Below, piece by piece: positions 17,098 to 26,081 of a stretch of DNA of 64,000 nt. Both the position numbers and the translations under genes were made by a program. Source of the stretch: Streptomyces cellulosae (GTDB lineage Bacteria; Actinomycetota; Actinomycetes; Streptomycetales; Streptomycetaceae); NCBI RefSeq assembly GCF_000721105.1, contig NZ_JOEV01000005.1, forward strand, positions 124,001 through 188,000. The letters are read 5' to 3'. The stretch's first letter is position 1. Every line of letters starts with the position of its first letter. Below the pieces are notes generated by a model that ran no database searches, was not told the DNA's origin, and saw only the letters and a list, made by a program, of their open reading frames with translations.

Positions 17098-18069
17098 ATG
17101 ACGACAACGACACCCCGCTCACTCGCCATCGCGGCCAAGGGGCTGCGCAAGGCCTTTGGCGACAAGCTCGTGCTGGACGGCATCGACCTGGCCGTGCCGG
17201 CCGGCACCGTCTTCTCCCTGCTCGGCCCGAACGGCGCCGGCAAGACCACCGCCGTCAAGATCCTCTCCACCCTCATCACCGCCGACGCCGGCGAGCTGCA
17301 CGTCGGCGGCCACGACCTGGCCACCGCGCCCCAGGCGGTGCGGGCCGCGATCGGTGTCACCGGGCAGTTCTCCGCCGTGGACGGGCTGATCACCGGCGAG
17401 GAGAACATGCTCCTCATGGCGGACCTGCACCACCTCTCCCGCAGCGAGGGCCGCCGCACGGCCGCCGAACTCCTGGAGCGCTTCGACCTGGCGGAGGCGG
17501 CGAAGAAGCCCGTCTCCACCTACTCCGGCGGCATGAAGCGCCGCCTCGACATCGCCATGACGCTGGTCGGCGATCCGCGGATCATCTTCCTCGACGAGCC
17601 GACCACCGGCCTCGACCCGCGCAGCCGCCACACCATGTGGGGGATCATCCGCGAGCTGGTCTCCGGGGGCGTCACCGTCTTCCTCACCACCCAGTATCTG
17701 GAGGAGGCCGACGAGCTCGCCGACCGCATCGCGGTGCTGAGCGACGGCAAGCTCGCCGCCGAGGGAAGCGCCGACGAGCTGAAGCGGATCGTCCCGGGCG
17801 GGCATGTGCGGCTGCGGTTCACCGACCCCGCCGCGTACCGGTCAGCCGCCGTCGCCCTGCGCGAGGCCACCAGCGACGACGAGGCGCTGTCGCTGCAGAT
17901 CCCCAGCGACGGCAGCCAGCGCGAACTGCGCGCCATCCTCGACTGGCTGGACTCGGCCGGCGTCGAGGCGGACGAGCTGACCGTGCACACCCCCGACCTC
18001 GACGACGTGTTCTTCGCCCTGACCGGCGGCATCAACGTCCCCAACCAGCCCAAGGAGAACGTCCGATGA
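17098..18069 (+). CDS. DrrA-like ABC exporter ATPase
   Basis: A 323-aa ATP-binding subunit of the drug-resistance (DrrA) ABC family. Walker A is LLGPNGAGKTTAVK (about 42-55), the signature is STYSGGMKRRLDIA (about 141), Walker B is IIFLDEPTTGLDPRSR and the H-loop position reads FLTTQYLEEADEL, with Gln in place of His as is normal in this family. The C-terminal part with TVHTPDLDDVFFALTG is typical of DrrA. It overlaps the permease gene by ATGA (18066-18069). Likely cargo are hydrophobic compounds such as antibiotics. The AfsR-like gene is its convergent neighbour. Confidence 0.88.
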   Translation: MTTTTPRSLAIAAKGLRKAFGDKLVLDGIDLAVPAGTVFSLLGPNGAGKTTAVKILSTLITADAGELHVGGHDLATAPQAVRAAIGVTGQFSAVDGLITGEENMLLMADLHHLSRSEGRRTAAELLERFDLAEAAKKPVSTYSGGMKRRLDIAMTLVGDPRIIFLDEPTTGLDPRSRHTMWGIIRELVSGGVTVFLTTQYLEEADELADRIAVLSDGKLAAEGSADELKRIVPGGHVRLRFTDPAAYRSAAVALREATSDDEALSLQIPSDGSQRELRAILDWLDSAGVEADELTVHTPDLDDVFFALTGGINVPNQPKENVR

Positions 18070-18884
18070 GCACTGCGCAGATTCCCGCCCGCCGGTCCCG
18101 GCTCTCCCTCGCCGTACGCGACTCGAACACGATGCTGCGCCGCAACCTGCTGCACGTACGGCGCTACCCGTCCATGACCCTGAACCTGCTGCTCACGCCG
18201 ATCATGCTGCTGCTGCTCTTCGTCTACGTCTTCGGAGGCGTGATGAGCGCGGGCATCGGAGGCGGCGGCGCCGACCGCTCCGACTACATCGCCTATCTCG
18301 TCCCGGGCCTCCTGATCATGACCATCGGCAGCACCGTGATCGGGGCCGCGGTCTCCGTCTCCATGGACATGACCGAGGGCCTCATCGCCCGCTTCCGTAC
18401 GATGGCGGTCTACCGCGGGTCCGTGCTCGTCGGGCACGTCGTCGGCAGCGTGCTGCAGGTGCTCGCCAGCCTGGTCCTCGTCGGTGCCGTCGCCGTGGCC
18501 ATCGGCTTCCGGTCCACGGACGCCACGGTCCTGGAGTGGCTGGCGGCGTTCGGACTGATCTCGCTGTTCACCCTGGCGCTCACCTGGATCGCGGTCGGGA
18601 TGGGCATGGCCAGCCCGAACCCCGAGGCGGCCAGCAACATGGCGACGCCGCTGATCCTCCTCCCGCTCATCTCGAGCGCCTTCGTCCCCATCGACGCCAT
18701 CCCGGGCTGGTTCCAGCCGATCGCCGAGTACCAGCCGTTCACTCCGGCCATCGAAACCCTGCGCGGCCTGCTGCTCGGCACCGAGATCGGCGACAACTGG
18801 TGGATCGCGCTCGTCTGGTGCGTGGGCCTGACCGCGCTCGGCTACCGCTGGTCCACGTCGCTGTTCAACCGCGACCCGAAATGA
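18066..18884 (+). CDS. DrrB-like ABC-2 exporter permease
   Basis: The 272-aa membrane partner of the preceding ATPase, with six hydrophobic segments. It has the ABC-2 sequences LNLLLTPIMLLLLFVYVFGG and DYIAYLVPGLLIMTIG and the family motif GMGMASPNPEAASNMATPLILLPLI near residue 190. ATPase and permease together form a DrrAB-type exporter. The last 20 bases overlap the end of the convergent AfsR-like gene (18865-18884), so transcription of one runs into the other and there is no space for a terminator. Confidence 0.88.
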   Translation: MSTAQIPARRSRLSLAVRDSNTMLRRNLLHVRRYPSMTLNLLLTPIMLLLLFVYVFGGVMSAGIGGGGADRSDYIAYLVPGLLIMTIGSTVIGAAVSVSMDMTEGLIARFRTMAVYRGSVLVGHVVGSVLQVLASLVLVGAVAVAIGFRSTDATVLEWLAAFGLISLFTLALTWIAVGMGMASPNPEAASNMATPLILLPLISSAFVPIDAIPGWFQPIAEYQPFTPAIETLRGLLLGTEIGDNWWIALVWCVGLTALGYRWSTSLFNRDPK

Positions 18885-21800
18885 GCGCGCGGGCTGCCTC
18901 ACGCAACTCGTCCCGCTCCAGGGCGGCGTACTCCGACACCGCGTCGGCGTACGCCGCCCTGGCGGTCCTCCCGGCGGCGGCGACCGCCTTCCGTGCGCGG
19001 TCCGCCGACATCGTCGGCTGGAACTCGCGCAGCACCCGCAGCCGTTCGGCCAGCGCGACCATCCGTGCGGCGGTGGCGTCGCCGGACGCGAGCCCGGCCA
19101 TGCCGAGCGCGTGCAGCACCGTCCCGAACACCGGGAGCTCCATGGGCGAGCCGGACGGAGCGGAGAGCAGCGTTCGCAGCGCCTGCCGCAGCCGGTCGAC
19201 CGGTCCCGCGACGAGTTCGAGACGGCCGGCGTGCGCGTGTGCCGTCACCGCCGCCGACTGGACCTGCAGCGCCCACCGGTCGAAGAAGGGGTCGCCGCCC
19301 TGCGAACCGACCGCGGGCATCCGCTCCAGGGAGCTGCGCCACAGGCCGAGCCCGACCTCGGTCAGCCCGCGGGCGAGCGCGATCTCGGCGCGCCCGCCGA
19401 AGTCGGGGCTGTAGAAGTCGTCCTTCTGCGGGGGGTTGTCGCCCTCCGCCTGCCGCAGCCAGTACTCGGCCTCGTCGGGGTCGCCGCGGTGCAGGCAGGC
19501 GAGGACGAGGCCCCAGCGGACGCCGATGGTGTCGTGGTCGTCGCCGAGCCGCGGCAACGCCTCCAGCGCGGCCTTGAGGTGCCTGTACGCGGCCTCGCCC
19601 TGCTCCGTCTGCATGTACAGCTCGCTCAGCCGGGCGTGTCCCATGACCTGCAGGAACGGGGTGTCGACCGGCGCCAGTGCGGTGATGATCCGGCGAGCCG
19701 AGGCGAGCGCGCGGTCGATGTCGTGCTCGTACTCCCAGACGTAGGTGGCGACGCACTCGGCGACGCCGGCGAGCAGCGGCTGGTCGCTGTCGCAGAGCCC
19801 CCGCAGCACGTCGTAGTCGGGAGGCAGCATCTCGGGGACCGCGCTCAGCACGATCGCGATGGCGCGCAGCAGCGTGTCCGGCGGGGCCGGGGGCAGCCGC
19901 CGGAGGGTGACGAGGTGGCGTACGGCGTGCGGGCCGTAGCCCATGAACAGGCTCGCCGTGCAGAACACCGCGGCGGCGCGGGCGACTTCGACGTATTCGG
20001 GCTCGGGGTGGTAGTGCGACAGCGGCGGGCCGGTGTCCGCGGCGAGAGCGGTGAGGCGGGGGTAGTTGGAGCCGGTGGACCACAGGGCGGCCAGGACGGC
20101 GGTGAGGGCCGCGGTGGTGGGGCCGTCCGTGCGGGCCAGGGCGTACCGCAGGGCCAGTACGAGGTTGTCCTGCTCGGCCCTGATCCGCTCCCAGACGGTC
20201 CCCGGATGCGAGCCGAGGAGCCAGTCGTGGTGCGCGACCCCGAAGTCCCGCGCCCAGGCGAGGAACCGGCCGACGGCCTCCTCGTCCTCGCCCGCCTCCG
20301 TACGCTGTGCCGCGCTGAACTCCCGTACGGTCTCCAGCATCCGGAACCGTACGCCGGCCGGGGTGTCGGCGACGGTGAGCAGCGACTGGTCGGCCAGTTG
20401 CTCCAGCACGAGCAGCGCGTCCTCGCCGAGGACCTGCTCCGCCGCCTCGCCGGAGAAGCCGCCGGGAAAGACGGACAGCGTGCGCAGGGCCGCCCTGGCG
20501 TCCTGCGTGAGCAGGTTCCAGCTCCACTCCACGACCGCGTGCAGCGTGCGGTGACGCTCCGGTGCGTCACGCGCCCCTCCGCGCAGCAGAGCGAACCGGT
20601 CGCCGAGGCGGCGGGCGATCTCCGGCACCGACAGCGCGCGCACCCGCGCCGCGGCCAACTCCACGGCGAGCGGCAGCCCGTCGAGGTGGCGGCACAGCTC
20701 GGCCACCGCGTCCGGCGGCAGCTCCACGCCGGGCCGGGCGGCCCGGGCCCGCTGCGTGAACAGTTCGACCGAGGTGTCCAGACGGAGTTCCGGCAGCGCG
20801 TACACCGCCTCCGACGTGAGACCCAGCGGGGCCCGGCTGGTGACGAGCACCCGCAGGTCCTTCGAGGACGAGACCAGGGCCTGTACGAGGTCGGCGGCGC
20901 CCTTGATGACCTGCTCGCAGTTGTCCAGCACCAGAAGATCGGGCCCGGATCCGAGCACGCCGAGGATGCCGGACACCGGGTCGGCCGGGGCGAGGCCGCC
21001 CACGGCGCCGTGCCGCCCCTCGCCCGCGCCGAGCGCGGAGGCCACCTCGGCGGCCACGTCCTCGTCCGCGGTGACGCCGGCGAGCGGCACGAAGTACACC
21101 ACGCGCTGCTCGGCCCGGCGGCTGACGGCGTGCGCGAGCCGGGTCTTGCCGAGTCCGCCGGGACCGACGACGGTCACGGCGCGGGAGGCGCCGAGCAGCC
21201 GCTCCACCGCCGCGATGTCCTCGTCCCGGCCGACGAGCGGGTTCGGCTCGTGCGGCACGCCGTGCCTGACCGCGGGCGCCTCGCCGCTCAGCAGCTCCTG
21301 GTGCACGGCCTTGAGCCCGGCGCCCGGATCCGTGCCGAGCTCGTCGCGCAGCTCACGGCGGTAGGCCTCGTACCGCGTCAACGCGGCGGACGGGCCCGCC
21401 GTCGCCGCCACGCCGCGCAGTTGTTCGGCGAGCACTTCCTCGTCGCGCGGATGCTCCGAGGCGAGCGCGGCCAGCGGCGCGGCCGCCTCCGCGTGCCGTC
21501 CGAGGCGGGCGAGCGCGAGCGCCCGCGCGCGTTCGAGCGCGCCGTGCACGGGGGCCCGCTCGGCGCGCAACGCGGCCACGGGGTCGTCGGTGTCGCCGAC
21601 CCCGTCAGGGGTGCCCTCCCACAGCGCGAGCCCGGCCTCGGCCGCGGCCAGCGAACCCGCGTGGTCCCCGGCCCTGGCCCGGTGCGCGCTCGCGGCGGCG
21701 TGCAGCAGCAGGGCGGAGCTGTCGACCTGGTCCTCGGCGAGGGTGAGCCGGTATCCGGTCGGCGTGCCGGCGATGACGTCGGCGCCCAGCTGCGCCCGTG

Positions 21801-21999
21801 CCCTGGACACGAGGACCTGCAGCGCCTTCCCCGGCCGCTCCGGCAGTTCGTCGGGCCACAGCCCCGCCACAAGCCGCTCGGTGCTGCAGCCCGCGCGGAG
21901 GTCGCCCGCGAGCAGGGCCAGGAGACCGCGCAGCCGGGGCGCGGTGACTTCCTGTCCGCGACAGGCGACACGCGGCAGCAGGGTCAGGTCGGTGGTCAT
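18865..21999 (-). CDS. AfsR/SARP-type regulator with NB-ARC and TPR domains
   Basis: A 1044-aa multidomain regulator. Residues 1-85 form an OmpR-type winged helix (LQVLVSRARAQLGADVIAG), 90-245 are the bacterial transcriptional activation domain (EAYRRELRDELGTDPGAGL), and about 255-500 are an NB-ARC ATPase with P-loop VGPGGLGKTRLA near 276, Walker B LLVLDNCEQV and LVTSRAPLGL. The C-terminal half is helical with TPR-like repeats. AfsR-like proteins bind ATP and activate secondary metabolism or development genes. The target is not visible here, since the adjacent genes are an exporter (convergent) and an acyl-CoA dehydrogenase operon (divergent). GTG/ATG alternatives were not needed because the winged helix begins right at the ATG. 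Confidence 0.88.
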   Translation of the reverse strand: MTTDLTLLPRVACRGQEVTAPRLRGLLALLAGDLRAGCSTERLVAGLWPDELPERPGKALQVLVSRARAQLGADVIAGTPTGYRLTLAEDQVDSSALLLHAAASAHRARAGDHAGSLAAAEAGLALWEGTPDGVGDTDDPVAALRAERAPVHGALERARALALARLGRHAEAAAPLAALASEHPRDEEVLAEQLRGVAATAGPSAALTRYEAYRRELRDELGTDPGAGLKAVHQELLSGEAPAVRHGVPHEPNPLVGRDEDIAAVERLLGASRAVTVVGPGGLGKTRLAHAVSRRAEQRVVYFVPLAGVTADEDVAAEVASALGAGEGRHGAVGGLAPADPVSGILGVLGSGPDLLVLDNCEQVIKGAADLVQALVSSSKDLRVLVTSRAPLGLTSEAVYALPELRLDTSVELFTQRARAARPGVELPPDAVAELCRHLDGLPLAVELAAARVRALSVPEIARRLGDRFALLRGGARDAPERHRTLHAVVEWSWNLLTQDARAALRTLSVFPGGFSGEAAEQVLGEDALLVLEQLADQSLLTVADTPAGVRFRMLETVREFSAAQRTEAGEDEEAVGRFLAWARDFGVAHHDWLLGSHPGTVWERIRAEQDNLVLALRYALARTDGPTTAALTAVLAALWSTGSNYPRLTALAADTGPPLSHYHPEPEYVEVARAAAVFCTASLFMGYGPHAVRHLVTLRRLPPAPPDTLLRAIAIVLSAVPEMLPPDYDVLRGLCDSDQPLLAGVAECVATYVWEYEHDIDRALASARRIITALAPVDTPFLQVMGHARLSELYMQTEQGEAAYRHLKAALEALPRLGDDHDTIGVRWGLVLACLHRGDPDEAEYWLRQAEGDNPPQKDDFYSPDFGGRAEIALARGLTEVGLGLWRSSLERMPAVGSQGGDPFFDRWALQVQSAAVTAHAHAGRLELVAGPVDRLRQALRTLLSAPSGSPMELPVFGTVLHALGMAGLASGDATAARMVALAERLRVLREFQPTMSADRARKAVAAAGRTARAAYADAVSEYAALERDELREAARALISGRG

Positions 22000-22187
22000 C
22001 CGTGCAGATTAACCAAGACCCGGCGGACTCCCGAACTCCCGCCCGTTGTCGGCCACTTGCCACGTGCCGAGCTCTTGATCCGCGGCGGGCCGACCAATCC
22101 GGCATGCCACCGTCTTGTGGCTCTCTTGCAAGCTATCAATGATTAGCCCTTCGCCCACCTCTCGACCGCGAGAGGAGTACAGGACCC

Positions 22188-22236
22188 TTGACACAAGGTC
22201 TCGTCTACCTCTCTCATGGCTAATGACTGATAGCCA
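22188..22236 (+). promoter_or_regulatory. Promoter and palindrome before the ACAD-kinase operon
   Basis: A consensus -35 hexamer TTGACA occurs at 22188-22193, and a palindrome TGGCTA-N8-TAGCCA at 22217-22236 lies just before the GTG start at 22252. The palindrome overlaps where a -10 box and start point would be, so it may be a repressor site. It differs from the TGAACT motif of the island further on. Confidence 0.45.
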
Positions 22237-22251
22237 AGGTCAGGGGTCAAT

Positions 22252-23451
22252 GTGTCGATCGGGTTCGAGACCGACGAGAGGGTCGCCGACATCGCACGGC
22301 GCACCACCGAGTTCGTGCGGGACGTGGTGCAGCCGGAGGAGCAGGCATGCGACGGGAACGTCCATGACGGGCCGGAACCGCTGCGGCGCCGGCTGCAGGA
22401 CGCGGCCCGGGCCGCGGGCGTGTTCGCTCCGCATGTGGGGCAGGAGTGGGGCGGGCTCGGGCTGGATCTCTGCGGCCAGGCCGTGGTGTTCGAAGCAGCC
22501 GGATACTCGCTGCTTGGCCCCCTCGCGCTCAACTGCGCGGCGCCCGACGAGGGCAATATGCACCTGCTCGAGGTGGTCGCCGACGAGGAGCAGAAGGAGC
22601 GGTATCTCCGGCCGCTGGCGTCCGGGGCGGTGCGCTCCTGCTTCGCGATGACCGAACCGGCGCCGGGCGCGGGATCCGACCCCCGTGCGCTGGCCACCAC
22701 GGCGACGAGGACCGCGGGCGGCTGGCGGATCGACGGCCGCAAGTGGTTCATCAGCGGCGCCGACGGGGCCGGGTTCGCCATCTGCATGGCCCGCACGAGC
22801 GGTGTCGCCGGGGACGCGGGCGGCGCGACGATGTTCCTCGTCGACGCCGACAACCCGGGCATGAAGGTCGTCCGGAACATCGACACCCTGGACCAGGGAC
22901 TGTTCGGCGGGCACAGCGAGGTCGTCCTCGACCACTGCGAGGTCGGCGACGGTGCCGTGCTGGGCGAGGTGGACCAGGGCTTCGCGCATGCCCAGGTGCG
23001 TCTGGGGCCTGCCCGTATGACGCATTGCATGCGCTGGCTCGGGGTGGCACGCCGGGCACAGGACATCGCCCTGGAGCGGGCGGTGGACCGCTCGGCCTTC
23101 GGCAAGCCCCTGGCCGAACTGGGCATGGTGCAGCAGCTGCTGGCCGACTCCGAGATCGACATCGAGACCAGTCGGGCGGTGCTGCTGCGAGCCTGCTGGG
23201 AGCTGGACCAGGGGCGCCCGGCCGCCCAGCACACCTCCATCGCGAAGACGTACGTCTCCGAGGCGGTGAACCGCGTGGTCGACCGGTCCGTGCAGGTGTG
23301 CGGCGCGCTCGGCATCTCCGGCGACGCCCCGCTGTCACGGCTGTACCGGGAGGTGCGTCCGTTCCGGATCTACGACGGTCCGTCCGAGACGCATCGCTGG
23401 GCCATCGCCAAACGCGCGGTGCGGGCGGCGCGGGAGCGGAGGGCCGCGTGA
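22252..23451 (+). CDS. Acyl-CoA dehydrogenase, ACAD10/11-like
   Basis: A 399-aa FAD-dependent dehydrogenase. The segments LNCAAPDEGNMHLL, SCFAMTEPAPGAGSDP and LGPARMTHCMRWLG, and the C-terminal YDGPSETHRWAIAKRAV, place it with the ACAD10/11 group rather than straight-chain enzymes. That group is known to work with APH-type kinases on 4-hydroxyacyl-CoAs. The gene that follows is exactly such a kinase, starting at the last base of this stop codon, and an SDR follows after that. The start is GTG at 22252; no better codon lies nearby. Confidence 0.82.
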   Translation: MSIGFETDERVADIARRTTEFVRDVVQPEEQACDGNVHDGPEPLRRRLQDAARAAGVFAPHVGQEWGGLGLDLCGQAVVFEAAGYSLLGPLALNCAAPDEGNMHLLEVVADEEQKERYLRPLASGAVRSCFAMTEPAPGAGSDPRALATTATRTAGGWRIDGRKWFISGADGAGFAICMARTSGVAGDAGGATMFLVDADNPGMKVVRNIDTLDQGLFGGHSEVVLDHCEVGDGAVLGEVDQGFAHAQVRLGPARMTHCMRWLGVARRAQDIALERAVDRSAFGKPLAELGMVQQLLADSEIDIETSRAVLLRACWELDQGRPAAQHTSIAKTYVSEAVNRVVDRSVQVCGALGISGDAPLSRLYREVRPFRIYDGPSETHRWAIAKRAVRAARERRAA

Positions 23452-24614
23452 TGACCACAACGGAGCGTGCGTCGGGGCCGACGGCAGAACATGCCCCGGA
23501 GCCCGCGACAGAGCATGCGTCGGAGCCCGTGTCCGAGCGCACGGTGGCGGCACCGCAGACGACGGCGGCCATACCGCAGACCACGGCAACCACTCCGGAC
23601 ACGGCCGTGGTCGGCATCGACGGCCCCGCCCTGCAGCGCTACTTCGAACGTCATGTGCCGCAGTGCGCGGGCCCGTTGACGGTCGAGCTGCTGCACGGCG
23701 GGCGCTCCAACCTCACCTACGAGGTGACCGACGGGACACACCGGTGGGTGCTGCGCCGGCCGCCGCTGGGCGTGCTGACCCCGACCGCCCACGACATGGA
23801 CCGCGAGTACCGGGTCGTCGCCGCACTCGGCGGCACCGACGTGCCGGTGGCCCGAGCCGTGCTGTCGTGCACGGACCCGGCGGTGATCGGGGCGCCGTTC
23901 TGCGTCGTCGACTTCGTGGAGGGCGCCGTGCTGCGCGACGGTGACGAGGTCGCCGCGCTGCCCCCGGCCGACGCCCGGCGAAGCGCGGATGCGCTGGTGG
24001 ACGCACTGGCGGCGCTGCATGCGGTCGACATCGCCGACGTCGGGCTCGGCGGCTTCGGCCGTCCCGACGGTTATCTGGAGCGCCAGGTGCGGCGGTGGCG
24101 CAGCCAGTGGGACAAAGTCGCCACCCGTTCACTGCCCGACCTCGAAGCGCTGCACCGCCGGCTCACCCGCGCCCTGCCCGTCAGCGGCGCGCCGACGATC
24201 GTGCACGGCGACTACCGCCTGGACAACACCATCCTGGAGCCGGGCGACTTCGGGCGGATCGCCGCGATCGTCGACTGGGAGATGGCCACGCTCGGTGATC
24301 CTCTCGCCGACCTCGGGATGCTGCTCATGTACTGGGACCCGGTCTGCGAGCCGGTGCTCGGAGCGCGCCACGTTCCCACGGCCAACGCCGGCTTCCCCGC
24401 GGGCCGCGAGCTGGCCGAGCGGTACGCCACGCGGTCCGGCCGGGACATCGAGGCCCTGGCCTTCCACCAGGCGCTGGGCCGCTTCAAGCTCGCGGTCATC
24501 GCCGAGGGAATCCACGCCCGCTATCGCGCGGGTCAGACGGTCGGCACCGGCTTCGAGCGGGTCGGCTCCGCGGTCCCGGCACTGCTGCGCTCGGGCTTGG
24601 AGCTGCTGCCGTGA
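23451..24614 (+). CDS. APH-family kinase, ACAD10/11-kinase-like
   Basis: A 387-aa aminoglycoside-phosphotransferase-fold kinase. [15 protein letters not shown] and WVLRRPPLG form the nucleotide-binding lobe, [12 protein letters not shown] is the catalytic loop and [18 protein letters not shown] holds the metal-binding Asp. It closely resembles the kinase half of ACAD10/11 and LvaA, which phosphorylate the hydroxyl of 4-hydroxyacyl-CoA. Antibiotic phosphorylation is unlikely given the neighbours. The first 45 or so residues are a low-complexity leader ([16 protein letters not shown] and PQTT repeats) not found in the family, so a later start is possible, although the ATG at 23451 overlaps the previous stop. 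Confidence 0.82.
   Translation: MTTTERASGPTAEHAPEPATEHASEPVSERTVAAPQTTAAIPQTTATTPDTAVVGIDGPALQRYFERHVPQCAGPLTVELLHGGRSNLTYEVTDGTHRWVLRRPPLGVLTPTAHDMDREYRVVAALGGTDVPVARAVLSCTDPAVIGAPFCVVDFVEGAVLRDGDEVAALPPADARRSADALVDALAALHAVDIADVGLGGFGRPDGYLERQVRRWRSQWDKVATRSLPDLEALHRRLTRALPVSGAPTIVHGDYRLDNTILEPGDFGRIAAIVDWEMATLGDPLADLGMLLMYWDPVCEPVLGARHVPTANAGFPAGRELAERYATRSGRDIEALAFHQALGRFKLAVIAEGIHARYRAGQTVGTGFERVGSAVPALLRSGLELLP
23481..23528 (+). repeat. 24-bp tandem repeat in the kinase N-terminus
   Basis: Two in-frame 24-bp units (23481-23504, 23505-23528) encode an 8-residue Glu/Pro/His-rich repeat, with a partial third unit after it. It is confined to the low-complexity leader ahead of the kinase fold. 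Confidence 0.7.
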
Positions 24615-24706
24615 AGACCACCGGCCCGCTCCGTCACCGGGCTCCTGAACCACCCGCTCCTGGGTCACTGACACCGACGCAGACCACGAAAAACGAAGGA
24701 GGACCC

Positions 24707-25465
24707 GTGCGAGACCGGCTGTCCGGAGAGATCGCCCTGGTGACCGGCGCGACCGGCGGGATAGGAGACGCCGTCGTACGCCGACTGGCCGCCGAAGGTG
24801 CCGCGGTGGCGGTGACCGACGTGGACGCCGGCCGCTGTGAGGCCCTCGCGAAGGAGCTGACGGACGGCGGGGCGCGGGCGCTCGGCCTGGCCCTGGACGT
24901 CAGCGACGAGGAGACGTGGCGCCGCGCGGTCGAGCGGGTCGTCGCCGAACTCGGCGGGCTGTCCGTGCTCGTCAACAACGCGGGCATCGCCGAGATGCGG
25001 ACCGTGGAGACGGAGACCCGGGAGTCCTGGGACAAGGTCATCGCGGTCACGCAGACCGGTGTCTGGCTCGGCATGAAGTACGGCGGGCCGGAGATCGAGC
25101 GCTCCGGTGGCGGCTCGATCGTCAACATCGCCTCGATCTTCGGGACGGTCGGCGGCTTCGGCAGCCAGTTCTCGTACCACGCCGCCAAGGGCGCGGTCCG
25201 CTTGATGACGAAGAACGCCGCGCTGCACTGGGCCACGCGCGGCGTGCGCGTCAACTCCATCCACCCCGGCTTCATCGAGACGGCCCGCTCCCGCGACCTG
25301 TGGCGGGGCACGCCACGGCACACCGCGATGGTCGAGGGCACTCCCTTGGGACGGCTGGGCCGACCGGACGAGGTCGCCGGAGCGGTGGCGTTCCTCGCCT
25401 CGCGGGACGCGAGCTTCGTCACCGGTTCCGAGCTGTACGTGGACGGCGGCTGGACGGCACGCTGA
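24707..25465 (+). CDS. SDR-family oxidoreductase
   Basis: A 252-aa NAD(P)-dependent short-chain dehydrogenase. [12 protein letters not shown] is the cofactor loop, NNAG follows, the catalytic Ser lies in IVNIASIFG and the Tyr/Lys pair in SYHAAKGAV. The start is GTG at 24707, behind a strong GAAGGAGG; an upstream in-frame codon at 24611 lacks this. It is the third gene of the dehydrogenase-kinase-SDR run. By analogy with the lva genes for levulinate, it may make or use the hydroxyl group that the kinase phosphorylates; that role is inferred. Confidence 0.85.
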   Translation: MRDRLSGEIALVTGATGGIGDAVVRRLAAEGAAVAVTDVDAGRCEALAKELTDGGARALGLALDVSDEETWRRAVERVVAELGGLSVLVNNAGIAEMRTVETETRESWDKVIAVTQTGVWLGMKYGGPEIERSGGGSIVNIASIFGTVGGFGSQFSYHAAKGAVRLMTKNAALHWATRGVRVNSIHPGFIETARSRDLWRGTPRHTAMVEGTPLGRLGRPDEVAGAVAFLASRDASFVTGSELYVDGGWTAR

Positions 25466-25540
25466 CGACCGGCTCCCCGCGCCCGCTGCATGCCGGGGAA
25501 GTCCACGTGCGCTGTTCCGAGCCCCGGTTCCGACCGGCCT

Positions 25541-25576
25541 GGAGCCCTACACCGGCCCGGAGCCCTGCACCGGCCT
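25541..25576. repeat. 18-bp tandem repeat at the HxlR gene end
   Basis: GGAGCCCTACACCGGCCC (25541-25558) is followed by a copy with two changes (25559-25576), and the bases before it look like a third, partial copy. It covers the last codons and stop of the HxlR gene. Confidence 0.65.
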
Positions 25577-25975
25577 GGTGTCCGGGGACGCGGCCCTGCT
25601 GTCGTACGCCCGTTGGCAGTTCTGGATCTCTTCGCTGTGCTCGACGGTCCAGCCGTAGAGATGCCCGAACGGCTCGCGCAGGGACTCGCCCAGCGGTGTG
25701 AGGGAGTACTCGACGCCGACGGGAGAGGTCGGCAGTACCTTGCGCTGAATCATGCCGTTCCGCTCGAGACGACGCAGCGTCTGGGTGAGGACGCGCTGCG
25801 TCACACCCTCCAGACCGCGCTTCAGCTCATTGAACCGGGTAGGCCGCTCGAGCAGCGCCATGACCATCATCGACCACTTGTCCGCGATCTGGTCGAGGAT
25901 GGGCCGACTGGGGCAGTCCACCCGGAAGACGGTACGTGTTTCGGTGTCAACACCGTGCAGGTCGGTGTCCTTCAT
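25547..25975 (-). CDS. HxlR-family transcriptional regulator
   Basis: A 142-aa winged-helix regulator. The N-terminal Cys is in FRVDCPSRPIL, followed by DQIADKWSMMVMALLERPTRFNELKRGLEGVTQRVLTQTLRRLERNGMI-type sequence, the standard HxlR fold in which a Cys near the N-terminus can sense oxidants or electrophiles. The start at 25975 is the usual family start; an upstream codon at 26083 would run into the divergent gene. It is divergent from an enoyl-CoA hydratase, with a palindrome between, so it probably controls that gene and itself. Confidence 0.85.
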   Translation of the reverse strand: MKDTDLHGVDTETRTVFRVDCPSRPILDQIADKWSMMVMALLERPTRFNELKRGLEGVTQRVLTQTLRRLERNGMIQRKVLPTSPVGVEYSLTPLGESLREPFGHLYGWTVEHSEEIQNCQRAYDSRAASPDTRPVQGSGPV

Positions 25976-26029
25976 GATCCTTGGTGCTCCCAAAGTGCGT
26001 TCTTGACCATCCGAGCGGCGCCACCGACG

Positions 26030-26052
26030 GTAGGTATGCATCACAAACCTAC
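26030..26052. promoter_or_regulatory. Candidate HxlR operator
   Basis: GTAGGT (26030-26035) and ACCTAC (26047-26052) form an inverted repeat with an 11-base AT-rich spacer, 30 bases before the enoyl-CoA hydratase start. HxlR regulators commonly bind such spaced repeats in divergent gaps. Confidence 0.55.
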
Positions 26053-26081
26053 ATGCCTCGCAGTAACCGACGGAGACTTTC

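Noticed and set aside
23451..24614. Aminoglycoside resistance kinase
   Set aside because: The fold is shared, but the N-lobe resembles the ACAD10/11 kinase and the gene is sandwiched between an acyl-CoA dehydrogenase and an SDR, so an acyl-CoA substrate is far more likely.
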